DNA from: Mediterraneibacter faecis JCM 15917
Lineage (GTDB): Bacteria > Bacillota > Clostridia > Lachnospirales > Lachnospiraceae
Direction: 5' to 3'
Length of the DNA stretch: 64,000 nt
NCBI GenBank assembly: GCA_001312505.1
Contig: BBDW01000006.1
Span: 121,325-185,324 of the forward strand
The stretch's first letter is position 1; every line of letters starts with the position of its first letter. This document shows, piece by piece, positions 1-11,511 of the stretch. The notes under the pieces are model-generated. The model saw only the letters and a program-made list of their open reading frames with translations, searched no databases and had not been told where the DNA came from. A program made the translations under genes and the position numbers.

Positions 1-954
1 AGAAGACTGGAAAAGGTCTGATCCGGCATGCATTGATCCGCTATGGCTTCAAGACAAAAGAAATTATGGTCTGTCTTGTGGTCAACGGAAAGAAACTTCC
101 GAAAGCAGAGCGTCTGATTGAAAAGCTTATTCAGATTGAGGGCATGACAAGTATCACGATCAGTCCGAATACACGAAGAGATAATGTAATTATGGGAAAT
201 TCTTATGAAATTCTCTGGGGGGGGCAGGGATATATTACAGATTATATCGGAAATGTAAAATATCAGATTTCCCCCCCATTATCATTCTATCAGGTAAATC
301 CGGTACAAACAGAGAAACTATACGGACTTGCACTTGAGTATGCAGACCTCAAAGGTGATGAAACCGTGTGGGATCTGTACTGCGGAATCGGAACGATTTC
401 CCTCTTCCTTGCCCAGAAGGCAAAACAGGTTTACGGAGTTGAGATTGTGCCGCAGGCAATCAATGATGCCAAAGAAAATGCAAAGATTAATGCGATTGAT
501 AACGCAGAATTTTTCGTCGGGAAGGCAGAAGAAGTTTTGCCGGAATATTATGCAGAATATGAGCGAGAGCATAATGGCGAGACAGCTCATGCAGACGTGA
601 TCGTTGTGGATCCACCGAGAAAGGGCTGTGACGAGACACTGCTGGAGACGATTGTGAAGATGCAGCCGGAGAAGGTCGTGTATGTAAGCTGTGACAGTGC
701 GACATTGGCGAGAGATCTGAAGTATCTGTGTGCGAATGGATATGAGATCAGGATGTGTAGAGGTGTGGATCAGTTCCCACAGAGTGTGCATGTGGAGACG
801 GTAGTTCTTTTGTCCCAACAAAAAACCAGATGATTATATTAATGTCACGATTGAACTTGATGATGTGGATATAACATCTGCAGAGACTAAGGCTACATAT
901 GATGAGATAAAGAGAGTGCAATTGTGGAGGCATTGAAGCATTTTAAGATGAATA
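1..954 (+). pseudogene. rlmD: 23S rRNA (uracil-5-)-methyltransferase, RlmD/RumA (TrmA) family; 5'-truncated by window, damaged 3' end
   Basis: Methylates uridine C5 in 23S rRNA using SAM. The reading frame is open from base 3, so the start lies outside the window. Visible family motifs are SFYQVNP, the SAM-binding DLYCGIGT, the VVDPPRKG motif and the catalytic-cysteine motif YVSCDSATLARD. Two G/C runs (near 220 and 270) each add one residue (WGGQGY, ISPPLSFYQ) to motifs normally one shorter. The frame ends at 833 through an A-run near 818; one base fewer restores PDDYINVTIELDDVDITSAETKATYDEIK. A further frame then gives AIVEALKHFKMNS and a stop at 954. About 45-50 residues usually present between those two pieces are missing, so a true deletion or misassembly may lie near 912. 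Confidence 0.85.
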
Positions 955-979
955 GTTAACAAAGAGAGGTGCAGATGCT

Positions 980-1674
980 ATGCCAGGTATACTCGTGTTG
1001 AAGATGATGAAAATTTAAATCGTGGAATTACATTCTCACTGAAAAAATCCGGATATGAGGTTTTTTCAGCAGAATCAGTGAAAAAAGCGAAAAGAATTGC
1101 AAGTGATAATAATGTGGATGTTACCATTTGTGATGTGAATCTTCCGGATGGGAATGGACTGGAATTTGTAAGGTGGATGAGATGCAATTATAATACATAC
1201 ATTATTTGTCTTACAGCACTAGATCAGGAGATGGATCAGGTCATGGGATATGAAGCAGGGGGGGCAGATGATTATATTACAAAGCCGTTTAGTCTTTCGG
1301 TACTTCTTTTGAAAATAGAAGCACATTTCCGCCGCAGACAGGAGAAAACGGAAGCCGGAAAGATGATTTCGGGAGATATCGTATTTATCGCAGGAGAAAT
1401 GAAAGTCCTGATAAAGAGTCGTGAAATCAGTCTGACAAAAACGGAGTTGAAAATGCTGACTTTTTTTCTGCAGAATCCGAAACAGATTCTTTCAAAAACA
1501 CAAATATTGGAAAATGTGTTTGATCTGGAAGGGGGGGATTTTGTGGATGAAAATACAATCGCTGTCAATATCAGAAGACTCCGTGAGAAAATCGAAGACA
1601 ATCCGGCTGCACCGGTCTATATAAAGAATATCAGAGGCCTTGGGTATATATGGAATCAGGAGGTAAGGCAGTGA
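980..1674 (+). CDS. OmpR-family response regulator, module 1 (frameshifted near the start)
   Basis: Receiver plus winged-helix DNA-binding protein that should act on promoters of the adjacent transporter. The ATG at 980 follows GAGAGGTG. The N-terminus (PxILV-VEDDENLNRG) needs one inserted base near 995, since the frame as written stops early. The receiver shows DVNLPDGNG with the phospho-accepting Asp, and DDYITKPF; a 7-G run at 1258-1264 inserts an extra Gly just before it. The C-terminal half is a typical Trans_reg_C domain ending NIRGLGYIW. It overlaps the kinase gene by four bases (GTGA), so the two are translationally coupled. Best viewed as a BceR/VanR-type regulator; the exact signal is unknown. 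Confidence 0.88.
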
Positions 1675-2915
1675 CAAAGAGATATCGCAAGAAGATTACA
1701 GTAGTGCTCTCCTTGGTATTACCTGTCATATTATTGTTTGCAATATTAAATTGCTTTACCACGTATGTGTTTTATGAAGATTATAAATATAAAATGAATC
1801 TTATGACAGAGATTGCTGCAAAGGAAGAATTTTCCGGGCTGGATGCTGTTTCGGAACTGCTTAAGGATAAGGATATTGAAACTAACGAACAGGGAAGACG
1901 ATTATTGGAGCAATATGGATACTGGGGAAATAAAGGGAATGCATTTTATATGCAATTCCGGCATCAGGTTATGGTGACCGGTGCTGTAAGCACTGTGATA
2001 TGCGTGCTTCTTTTGACTTTTTTACTTTATTGGAAGAAAAAAGAAGATGCGTGTCATCAGAAAATTTTAGACCAGTTGGAAGAAATTCTGATCAGATTCC
2101 GTGAAAATAAATTTGATGATTTACTGAAAACGGAAAATCATGCAGAACTGGAAAAATTGAATGACCAGCTTGAAGCAATCGGACATCATATTCAGTTGAT
2201 AAAGGAAGAAGCAAGGGCAGAAAAGGAGAACACGAAAGAAATGGTTTCTGATATTTCTCACCAGTTAAAGACACCGGTTGCAGCTTTGGATACATGTTTT
2301 AGTGTGCTGATGCAGAATGACTTAAGTGCCACAGAACAGGAGGAGTTTCGTATCCGTTGTCGGAGTGCTCTGGATGGACTGGAGACATTATTGCAGTCGC
2401 TTCTTGAAATATCCAAGATGGAAACTGGACTGATTCAGATTAATAAGAAAAAACTTCCGCTTATGGATACTGTCATATCTGCTGTGAACCGCACTTATCC
2501 TAAAGCGGATGAGAAAGAAATTGAATTCGTTTTTGACTATGAAAAAGAGCTGGAAACATGCACGATTATGCAGGATAAAAGGTGGCTTGGTGAAGCTGTG
2601 ATCAACGTTCTGGATAATGCGGTCAAGTACAGTCCGTGTGGTTCAAAAATATTTATCCGGTTACAAAAAAGAAACGATCTTGTAAGAATGGAAATTGAGG
2701 ATCAGGGAATTGGTATTCCGCAGAATGAGTATCACAAAATTTTTCAACGATTTTACAGAGGAAGTTCCAAGGAGGTCATGGAAAAGAGTGGTACAGGAAT
2801 CGGACTTTTTCTATCGAGAGAAATTATCGAAAAACACGCAGGTACGATTACGGTAACCTCCGGCAAAAAGAAAAAAGGAAGCACGTTTGTGATTCAATTA
2901 CCATATGTTGGTTAA
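1671..2915 (+). CDS. Sensor histidine kinase, module 1
   Basis: Membrane sensor partner of the preceding response regulator. The start is GTG 1671, well placed after AGGAGGTAAG and overlapping the regulator stop. Residues about 10-35 and 105-127 are membrane helices, with a short outside loop of about 70 residues. The H-box reads DISHQLKTPVAAL (phospho-accepting His) and is followed by an N-box NVLDNAVKYS, G1 DQGIGIP, F-box IFQRFYRG and G2 GTGIGLFL. All catalytic motifs are intact and no frameshift is seen. The small extracytoplasmic domain fits kinases that sense peptides together with an ABC transporter, which follows directly. The ligand is not known. Confidence 0.92.
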   Translation: MTKRYRKKITVVLSLVLPVILLFAILNCFTTYVFYEDYKYKMNLMTEIAAKEEFSGLDAVSELLKDKDIETNEQGRRLLEQYGYWGNKGNAFYMQFRHQVMVTGAVSTVICVLLLTFLLYWKKKEDACHQKILDQLEEILIRFRENKFDDLLKTENHAELEKLNDQLEAIGHHIQLIKEEARAEKENTKEMVSDISHQLKTPVAALDTCFSVLMQNDLSATEQEEFRIRCRSALDGLETLLQSLLEISKMETGLIQINKKKLPLMDTVISAVNRTYPKADEKEIEFVFDYEKELETCTIMQDKRWLGEAVINVLDNAVKYSPCGSKIFIRLQKRNDLVRMEIEDQGIGIPQNEYHKIFQRFYRGSSKEVMEKSGTGIGLFLSREIIEKHAGTITVTSGKKKKGSTFVIQLPYVG

Positions 2916-2924
2916 ATTTTAAGT

Positions 2925-2967
2925 GAGCAGAAATCTTACAGAATTGTAAGATTTCTGCTCGTTTTTT
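2925..2967 (+). terminator. Rho-independent terminator after module 1 kinase
   Basis: A perfect 15-bp stem, GAGCAGAAATCTTAC with GTAAGATTTCTGCTC, is followed by GTTTTTTG. It separates the two-component genes from the ABC transporter genes, which therefore probably have their own promoter in 2968-3090. Confidence 0.9.
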
Positions 2968-3092
2968 GAAAGTGAAATGAAAGATTGTCCTGATACAATT
3001 TGGATGTAGGTTGAAAAATGACCAAATATATAAACAGGCAAAGAAAGCGTGCTGAAAAGGTACGCTTTACAGAATTGAAAAGGAGGCAACAC

Positions 3093-3773
3093 ATGAGTGT
3101 GATATTAGAAACCAAGCAGCTTTGTAAGTTTTATGGCGCAGGTGAGAATCAGGTCAAAGCGGTCAATCAGGTGGACATTCAGATTGAGCAGGGAGAATTT
3201 GTCGCAATTGTTGGAAAGTCAGGTTCCGGTAAAAGTACATTACTTCATATGCTTGGAGGGCTAGACACCCCCCCGACAAAAGGCAGTGTTACTTTAGCAG
3301 GGAAAGATTTATACAGGATGAAGGAAGATGCCCTTGCTGTTTTCCGCAGAAGAAAAATCGGATTTATTTTTCAGGCATTTAATCTGGTTTCATCTGTTAA
3401 TGTCTGGGAAAATATTGTACTGCCACTGGGGGGGCTGGATGGAAGAAAAGTGGATGAAGCGTATGTAAATGATATTATTGCAACTCTGGGGATTGAAAAG
3501 AGGATTTACAATTTGCCAAATCAGTTATCCGGAGGACAGCAGCAGAGAGTAGCAATTGCAAGAGCACTGGTGAATCGTCCGGAAATTATATTTGCAGATG
3601 AGCCGACAGGCAATCTTGATTCTAAGACCAGTGATGAGGTGATCGCCCTGCTTAAGATGACAGCAAAAAAATATGGACAGACAATTGTAATGATTACCCA
3701 TGATGACGAAATTGCACAGGTCGCTGACCGTATTCTGGTGATTGAGGACGGACAGGTGGTGGATTTCAGATGA
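3093..3773 (+). CDS. ABC transporter ATP-binding protein, MacB/LolD/BceA type, module 1
   Basis: ATPase of an exporter or detoxification pump with the FtsX permease that follows. The start ATG 3093 sits after AAAAGGAGGC; a longer frame upstream has no such site. Walker A is GKSGSGKST, the signature is LSGGQQQR and Walker B runs into FADEPTGNLD, then a switch His in MITHD. Two runs (C at 3268-3274, G at 3427-3433) add a Pro and a Gly to otherwise standard GLDTPT and LPL-LDG motifs. The stop overlaps the permease ATG (ATGA), indicating coupled translation. Confidence 0.93.
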   Translation: MSVILETKQLCKFYGAGENQVKAVNQVDIQIEQGEFVAIVGKSGSGKSTLLHMLGGLDTPPTKGSVTLAGKDLYRMKEDALAVFRRRKIGFIFQAFNLVSSVNVWENIVLPLGGLDGRKVDEAYVNDIIATLGIEKRIYNLPNQLSGGQQQRVAIARALVNRPEIIFADEPTGNLDSKTSDEVIALLKMTAKKYGQTIVMITHDDEIAQVADRILVIEDGQVVDFR

Positions 3774-6220
3774 AGACAATAAGCAGGATTGCATATAGCA
3801 ATGACAAAAAGAACAAGACAAGAAGTATACTGATTATGATGTCCATATGTCTGACTACGATGCTGCTTGTGATTATCAGTACTGTGGGAAATGGAATGAT
3901 ACGTTTGCAGAAAAGTCAGGCGGCAGGCTCATATGGAAGCAATTATGGTCTGTTTGTCGCAGCAGATGCCTCGCAGTTAAAGGAAGTAAGCCGCCGTGCA
4001 GAAATAGATGCAATAGGAATTATGTGTACAGAAGGCATCATAAAAGGCAATGAAAAAGGCGGGTTTGTCTGCATGGATGAGACTGCAAGAAAAATGCTTC
4101 CTTATAATAAAGAATATGAGTTAAAGGAAGGAAAGTATCCGGAAAAAATGCAGGAAATTGCCGCCGGAAGAGCTTTTTTTCGTGCAATGGGATATGATGA
4201 TGTAACGGTCGGAGATACGGTTACACTGGATTACCGTGCAGGGATGCGGTCAGAATATAAGCCGGAAGAGTTTGTTGTCAGCGGAATCCTATATGATCGG
4301 GATGAATATACCATCGAGGCATCTTATGTTGCTTTCGGGTCACAGGAGTTTTATGATGAGCACGTCGCAGAGAATGACAAACAGTATAATATATATTTTA
4401 CTTTAAATGATTCTGCAAATGTATCTATGAATAATATTGAACCGGTTATAAAGCAGATTGCAGCATCTTGTGGAATCGAAGAAAAAAACGTTATAGTCAA
4501 TGATCTCTATTTGCAATGGGTCTTGCAGCCGAGTTATGAAACGATTGCGGTATGTGGAATTCTGATTCTTGCAATTGTACTTTTCTCTGTTGTGGTCATT
4601 TATAATATTTTTCAGGTCGGTATTGTCAACAAGATACAGGAGTATGGAAAAATCAAGGCTCTGGGAGCAACAAAAAAGCAGATGAAACAACTGATCTTCA
4701 GAGAGGGCATTTTTTTGACAATTTTTTCAATACCGGTTGGATTGCTTCTTGGTTTTCTGATTGCAAAATGCGGTTTTAACTGGCTGGTAGAACAGGGAAA
4801 CCTTGTATCAACCGGAACGGGTTCTATGGGAGTCCCAAATCAGCAGGTGCCACTGTTTTCCCTGCCTGTTATACTTCTATGTATTTTCGTATCATTTCTT
4901 ACCGTTGCTTTGGCACTGCGCAAACCAATGAAAATTGTTTCACGGATTTCACCTATCGAAGCAACACGGTATTTAGAAAATGCAGAAACACACAAAAAAG
5001 AAAAACGAAATGGCAGAAAAAATGTCACCGTGTTTTCTATGGCAATGGCAAATATAACGGGTAATCCAAAAAGAACCATTGGTACCATCCTCACACTGGG
5101 GGCTTTCCTGCGCATTGTTTGTGATTATCTCTAATTATGTAGGAAATATTGATACGGAGCATGAAGCACGTCTTTCCGTTATTCATGGACAATTTGAACT
5201 GCAGCTTGACTATTCTGCTGAGTACGATGAAAGATATCCGGAGAATAATCTGGATACGATTCTGAGGGATAATCCATTGAATGATTCGCTGATTGAAGAA
5301 ATCAAAAGCATTCCGGGCGTGACAGATGTCATGACGAGAGAGCTTGTCTCTGTAAATCTGAACGGAACAAGATTTCCGGCTGCTATTGTGAGTAAAAATG
5401 ATTTTGATTTTATGCGCCAGGACGGGGGGGATATTGGCTCTATGGACTATGATCAGGCGGTAAAGAATGGTGAAATTTTCTTTGGCTGGTCGATGTGGAT
5501 GGAACAAGATGGATATGCTCCGGGTGAATCCATTGCATTTGACTTTGAGAATGGAAGTGGAACCTATACCTATCAGGGAAAGATTGCAGGATCTTTTGTA
5601 AGTGCGGACACTTATCTTGTCATTCCGGAAGGTGTATACCGTTCCATGAATCCGAGGGGAACAGCCTATGGATATCTGTGGGTGGACTGTGATAAAAAAG
5701 ATGTGGCATCTGTGGAACAGAGTCTGAATACTTTGATTTCTAATACTTCGCATATAAAAATGGATACCTATCATGCACAGTTACAATCTGCAGAATTCGC
5801 AGCCCGCATGATGAAGCTCGGCTGTTATCTGTTTATGGCGGTTGTGGGGGGGCTCATCGGTTTTATGAATATGGCAAACACCATGATCATGAATATTACG
5901 ACAAAAAAGCAGGAATATGGTGTATTACAGGCTGTGGGTATGACAAATAAACAATTAAATTTATGTCTGCAGTTACAGGGACTGATTTTTACGGTTGGCA
6001 CCATATGCGTAGCTTTGATCATTGGTCTGCCGCTCGGCTATGCACTTTTTTCCTATGCAAAACATAATGGAATATTTGGAATGAATATCTATCATGTTCC
6101 AATCGTACCAATTTTTATTATGATTTTTTGGTCGGTCTGTTGCAGATTGTACTTTCCTGCGTTTTAAGCAGTAATCTGAAAAAGGAAACGCTGGTAGAAA
6201 GAATAAGGTATCAGGGATAG
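3770..6220 (+). CDS. FtsX-domain ABC transporter permease, module 1 (two frame breaks)
   Basis: Membrane partner of the ATPase just upstream. Reconstructed length is about 815 residues with two FtsX-type halves, each with an N-terminal helix, a large outside domain and three further helices (eight predicted in all). Frame breaks: a 5-G run at 5098-5102 where four G would read TLGLSCALFVI, and a 6-T run near 6125 where seven T would continue to the end ETLVERIRYQG at 6220. Repeated KIKALGATKKQMKQL and GVLQAVGMTNKQL motifs mark the two FtsX domains. In-frame runs at 5424-5430 and 5846-5852 encode GlyGly. Likely an antimicrobial-peptide or lantibiotic resistance/sensing transporter, judged from the adjacent kinase; the substrate is not known. 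Confidence 0.87.
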
Positions 6221-6425
6221 CAAGTAATATGTAATGAACTAGGTTTTAACGAAGAGGAGAAATAGATAACTTCCATTTTGTATGTATGATAAATCTAAAC
6301 AGTATTTTAGCAACAGCCTCTTGCTGTTTATAAGATAATTTCTGCTAGAGATTTTGATTTAATGATTTGATTTATAAAACTGGCAATGATACAATTAGCG
6401 TAATTTGAAAGAAAGCAGAGAAAAT

Positions 6426-7111
6426 ATGAGTGAAAAGTTACTGATTGTTGAAGATGACAAAAAATTAAATGATGGAATACGTCTCGCATTGAAGAATGAT
6501 TCCTATTTCTTTTATCAGTGCCAGACTTTGCAGGAGGCTAGAGACATCTTGAAAAAGGAAGATATCACATTGGTTTTATTAGATGTGAACTTGCCGGATG
6601 GGAATGGGATTGATTTTGTAAGAGAAATAAGGAAAAACAGTCAGGTGCCGATTATCCTGCTTACAGTAAATAACATGGAAGTAGATATCGTAACAGGATT
6701 GGACGCTGGGGGGCAAATGATTATATTACGAAACCGTTTAGTTTGATGGTTTTGCGTGCAAGAGTGTCTGTGCAGCTTAGAAATAAAGATGCAGTAGTTA
6801 AGAATTCTATGGAGTTTGATGGATTCGAGTTCTATTTCGATAAAATGGAATTTTTCAAAAATGGAGAACTTATTGAACTGAGTAAGACAGAACAAAAACT
6901 CTTGAAAGTGCTGTGCGAAAACAGAGGAAAAGTAGTGAAGCGAGAATACCTGATTGACGAGGTATGGCAAGGAGATACAGAGTTTGTGGATGCTCATGCT
7001 CTGACTGTTGCAGTCAAACGCCTCAGAGACAAATTAGAAGATGATACGCAGAAGCCTGAATATGTCAAAACGGTTTATGGAATTGGTTATACATGGGCGG
7101 TGAATGGATGA
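6426..7111 (+). CDS. OmpR-family response regulator, module 2 (frameshifted)
   Basis: Paralog of the regulator at 980. The start ATG 6426 follows AAGAAAGCAGAG. The receiver has VEDDKKLNDG and DVNLPDGNG. A 6-G run at 6708-6713 replaces the expected four G; with four, the frame reads DAGANDYITKPFS and joins the DNA-binding half, which has SKTEQKLLKVL and ends VYGIGYTW. The stop overlaps the kinase ATG at 7108 (ATGA). The preceding 6221-6425 is non-coding; I see no clear promoter there. Confidence 0.85.
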
Positions 7112-8019
7112 TAGAAACAAATATGTTGATTGTAGTTATATTTGTCCTGAGCGGAGTTTTTTGGTACAGCTTTTTTATCAGAAAGAAAAAAAGCTTTTGA
7201 ACCGGCTGCAGCGAATGCTGGATTGTGCAATAGATGGAGAACTGGAACGGACAGAAATATCAGAAGAAAAGTATTCTGCTCTTGAAAACAGCATGAAACA
7301 ATATATAGACAGTAGTTTTCTGGCAAAAAAAAATCAACAGGAACAGAAAGAAGTGATACAAAAACTTATTTCAGATATTGCGCATCAGACACTGACTCCC
7401 ATTTCAAATCTGAAAGTCTATGGAGAAATACTCTCTGAAGTGAGTAATGAAAATCAAGAGGAGATAGCTACCATTTTGGAGCAGACGGAGAAATTGGATT
7501 TTCTGATACAATCACTGGTCAAATTATCACGAATGGAAAGCGGAATTATAGCAGTACATCCGGAGGATACTGCTATTGCACAGATGTTTGCATCCGTACA
7601 GCAGCAGTTTAATGTAAAAGCAATGGAGAAGGATATTTCCCTGAGTCTATTTGATACGGATTTACATGCTATGTGTGATGCAAAATGGACCGTGGAGGCA
7701 CTCGGAAATATTGTAGACAATGCGATTAAGTATACATCATGTGGGGGGAAATGTTCAGATAAAAGTCGAGCAGTATTCTTTTTTTGTAAAGATCGATATC
7801 ATTGATGATGGCATTGGAATAGAAAAAGAAGAAATACCAAAGATATTTGGAAGGTTTTATCGGAGTCTGTCAGTGGCAGACCAGCCAGGAGTAGGAATTG
7901 GCTTATTCCTTGCAAGAGAGATCATTCAGGCACAAAAGGGGGGGTATATAAAAGTGACATCAAAGAGAGGAAAAGGTTCTACATTTTCTGTGTTTCTTCC
8001 AATAGCAAAGAAGGAATAG
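7108..8019 (+). CDS. Sensor histidine kinase, module 2 (two frame breaks)
   Basis: Kinase partner of the regulator at 6426, reconstructed to about 300 residues. The ATG at 7108 gives an N-terminal membrane helix (LIVVIFVLSGVFWYSFF); an A-run near 7190 then breaks the frame before LLNRLQRMLD. The H-box is DIAHQTLTPISNL, where the usual Leu/Lys-Thr-Pro becomes TLTP, and the N-box is NIVDNAIKYTS. A 6-G run at 7743-7748 (five expected) shifts the frame before the G1 box DDGIGIEK, F-box IFGRFYRS and G2 GVGIGLFLA. With only one membrane helix and almost no outside loop, it is an intramembrane-sensing-type kinase that probably reads the state of its ABC transporter. Confidence 0.83.
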
Positions 8020-8070
8020 TATCAAAACTGTGACATTTCAGAAACCAGATGGAGACATTGTCATGATAAA

Positions 8071-8103
8071 GTCTGTATTGTAAAGATCAATACAGGCTTT
8101 TTT
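8071..8103 (+). terminator. Probable terminator before ABC genes of module 2
   Basis: GTCTGTATTG pairs with CAATACAGGC (one G-U), followed by six T. It mirrors the terminator found at the same place in module 1. Confidence 0.75.
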
Positions 8104-8117
8104 GATGGGAGGATGGC

Positions 8118-8799
8118 ATGAATATATTAAAAGCAGTAAATTTACGAAAAATATATGGGCAGGGAGAAACAGAAGTCAAAGCCCTTGATGGTGTAAATTT
8201 AGAAGTGGAAAAGGGGGGAGTTTGTAGCGATTGTTGGAACTTCTGGAAGTGGAAAGTCTACATTGCTTCATATCATTGGTGGTTTGGATAATCCAACATC
8301 CGGTCAGGTCATTGTTGACGGACAGAATTTAAGCCATATGACAGATGAAGAGCTTACTATTTTTAGGCGTAGAAATATTGGATTTGTATTTCAACAGTAT
8401 AATCTGGTTCCGATGCTGAATGTATGGGAAAATATTGTTCTTCCTGTAAAACTGGATGGAAAAAAGGTAGAAAAAGGTTATGTAAATGAAATCATAGATA
8501 CACTGGGCATTCGGACAAAACTGGAAAATCTTCCAAGTGCACTGTCAGGGGGGCAGCAGCAAAGGGTGGCAATCGCAAGAGCATTAGCGGCAAAACCTGC
8601 TATTTTGCTGGCAGATGAACCGACAGGCAATCTGGACTCAAAAACGAGTCAGGATGTATTGGGACTTTTAAAAGTCACCAGTAAGCGTTTTCATCAAACG
8701 ATTGTAATGATTACTCACAATGAGGAGATTGCCCAGATGGCTGACAGGATTTTACAGATAGAAGACGGAAAAATTGTTTCAGACAGTGGTTTGGTATAG
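8118..8799 (+). CDS. ABC transporter ATP-binding protein, MacB/BceA type, module 2 (frameshifted)
   Basis: Paralog of the ATPase at 3093. The ATG at 8118 follows GGGAGGAT. A 6-G run at 8213-8218 breaks the frame; five G restores VEKGEFVAIVGTSGSGKST with Walker A. The signature is LSGGQQQR (the G-run here is the natural GGCAGC-type coding), then LADEPTGNLD and MITHNEE. It precedes its permease by 13 bases, in the same order as module 1. Confidence 0.9.
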
Positions 8800-8812
8800 T
8801 GAGGGCGATTAT

Positions 8813-11369
8813 ATGGTAAAAGTAGAGAATAAAGAAACGTTACGATTATTGACGAAACGTTTTATGAAAATGAACCGAGCAAGAAATATTATTGCTGTTA
8901 TTGCAATCATGTTGACATCACTGTTATTTACAAGCCTCTTTGTGGGGGGGAGTGTATCCATGATACTTTCCAAAAGAGCAACGGAAATTAAGCAATTTAT
9001 GGATTCATCCCATGCTATTGCGCAGAATTTGTCAGAAGAAGATGCGGAGAGATTGCAAAAAACAATAGAACAGGATGAAGATGTGGAACGATATGGTTCC
9101 GGTATTTTTCTGGGAGCTGGAATGGACGAACGGTTTGGTTTTTCCGTAGAGGTCCGATATGCAGATGAAAATATGGCAGAAAGTTATAATTGTCTGCCAA
9201 CTACAGGAAGACTGCCGGAGAAAGAAAATGAAGTAGCACTTAGCAGCACGATATTGGAATCTCTGGGTGTTACACCAAAGATTGGGGGGGAAGAAGTAAC
9301 GCTGACCTGGGAAGTAAATCCAATGCTGAAACAATATAAGACAGATACGTTTCGGATATGTGGATTCTGGCAGGGGGGGGATAAAGCTGTTTTAGGTCAG
9401 ATGGTCTGGGTATCCAAAGCCTATGCAAAGGAGAATCGTTATCCCGTTACGCAGGAAGAATTAGAAAATGGCATCTACAATGGAGGGAAAGAGTATTCTG
9501 TCTGGTACAAGAACCTTTGGAATCTGGAAAAGAAAACGGAAAAGATATCTAAAGCAGCGGGATTTACGAGAGCTGGGTCAGGAATGGAAGTCAATCCGGC
9601 ATATAATCTCTTTGAAGAGGATTCATTTTCATTCACTTCCCTTATTGTAATGGTATTGTTTGTGATATTGGCTGGTTACTTAATTATTTATAATATTTTT
9701 AATATATCCGTGAAAACGGATATTAGAGCCTACGGATTATTGAAGAACGTGGGGACAACGGGAAAGCAGTTGAAGAAAATTGTACGTATGCAGGCGTGGA
9801 GATTATCAGCTATTGGTATTCCAATCGGATTGCTTTGTGGTTATCTTGCAGGTCTTTGCATGGCTCCGTCCTTGAATGCAGATGCTGCAATTAGTGCACA
9901 GACAGGAAAAACGGCTCAGACAGTAGTATCAGCGAATCCTTTGATTTTCCTTGCAGCGATACTTTTAACGCTTTTGACGGTGTATCTCTCTAGTTTGCAG
10001 GCTTGTAAAATGGTGGAAAGGGTATCTCCTGTGGAAGCTCTGCGTTTGGCAGAAGGAGAGCAGTCACATAGGAAAATAAAAAAGAATACTTCTGTAACCT
10101 GGTGGGGGATGGCAGTTCAAAATGTGTTACGAAATTGGAAAAAGGGATTGATTGTTATGCTTTCTATCGCTCTTTCTATGGTGGTTGTCAACTGTATCGT
10201 GATGTTGGTGCAGGGATATGATTTTGATTCTTACCGAAAAGTATTTTTAGCTTCCGATTTTCAACTGGATCAGATGACGGGAAGTTTGTCAAATACGAAT
10301 TTCAACGGTATTACACCTGAAATCAAAGAGATTTTGGACGAATGTCTGATAGTGCTAAGACAGGATATGTGTATTATTCTGAAGAAACCCACAAGATGGA
10401 GCCGGAACTTCTGAAAACATGGGAAGCATTCGCAGATAAATATGAAAAAAACTGGACTGATTATGAAGAACAGGTTTGGGAAGATGCAAAGGCTTCCAAT
10501 ACAGTAAGTGTTCATTTTCTCGGAATCAGCGAGTCGGTGTTTGACAAATTAGAATGGAGAGGGGAAAAATGCTCTTGGGATACATTTAAAAGCGGAAATT
10601 ATGTGCTTGTAGATTATGGTGATAAATATGCAGAGCATCCGGTTTCTTATTATCAGACTGGGGATGTTTTTCAGATGGAGTACAAAAATGGGAACCAAAA
10701 AGATTACGAAGTCATTGGAGAAGCACTGATGCCATATGCATTGGATTATCCGTATGCAGACCTTATCTATATTACGGTATTAGTTCCAGAAGATGAGTAT
10801 ATTACCCAGACGGGAAATGAATCAGCCATGTATGCTGCCATCGATGCAAAGAAGGGCGAGGACAAGCAGATAAAAGAATACATTGATGAAAATATTTTGA
10901 AAGAAAATGATATGATCAATGTTTTTTCTGTATTGGATATGGAGGAGAGTTTTCAGCAGTTTGTCAGCAAATATTATATGATTGGTGGTTTTCTTGTCGT
11001 TATTTTAGCATTTATCGGTATTATGAATTTCTTTAATACAACAGCAACCTCTGTAATCAGCAGGAAAAAGGAACTGGCACTTTTGGAAGTTGTTGGAATG
11101 ACGAAAAAACAGATATCGAAAATGCTAGTGGCTGAGGGATTCCTATATTTGGGAGGCGCATTTATGATTGCAGTATTGTTAGTTGTGGTTGGAGCAAAGC
11201 AGATTTTAATAAATACGCTTGGTACGGCATTTTTCTTCCGGCTGCATCTTACGATAGTGCATGTGTGCTTATGATTCCGATTTTGGTTGGGATTGCGTAT
11301 GTGATACCAAAGTATCAGTTTGAAAAGATGAGTCGGGAAAGCATTGTTGAAAGGATTCGGAAAGAATAA
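8813..11369 (+). CDS. FtsX-domain ABC transporter permease, module 2 (two frame breaks)
   Basis: Reconstructed at about 850 residues with two FtsX halves. The start ATG 8813 follows GAGGGCG. The frame breaks near 10348, where one lost A before ATGTCTGAT separates EILDE from MSDSAKTGYVYYSEE, and again near 11235, where a shift restores LPAASYDSACVLM and the end SIVERIRKE at 11369. Membrane segments cluster near residues 25-50, 275-300, 330-360, 380-405 and again in the second half. GlyGly-encoding G runs occur near 8944, 9284 and 9374. Likely the pump of a peptide-responsive resistance module; substrate unknown. Confidence 0.85.
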
Positions 11370-11385
11370 TAACAATATGTAAATT

Positions 11386-11420
11386 AGGCGTATGGATTTG
11401 ATGAATCCATGCGCCTTTTT
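11386..11420 (+). terminator. Terminator after module 2
   Basis: AGGCGTATGGATT pairs with AATCCATGCGCCT (one G-U) across a 5-base loop and is followed by five T. Confidence 0.85.
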
Positions 11421-11511
11421 AGAAAAATATAAATAAAAACAAAAGAATCCTAACTTTTTTAATAGTAGGATTGTTATATTATTTAGAAAATAGAGGGAGG
11501 CAAATTCGCGA

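Noticed and set aside
6708..6713. Programmed frameshifting or phase variation at G runs
   Set aside because: There is no slippery heptamer plus stimulatory structure, and the runs occur in essential genes in many unrelated families. Error is the simpler explanation.
8538..8553. 6-G run in the LSGGQQQR signature of ATPase 2 as an error
   Set aside because: GGG GGG is simply the GlyGly codon pair of the conserved signature, with the frame intact.
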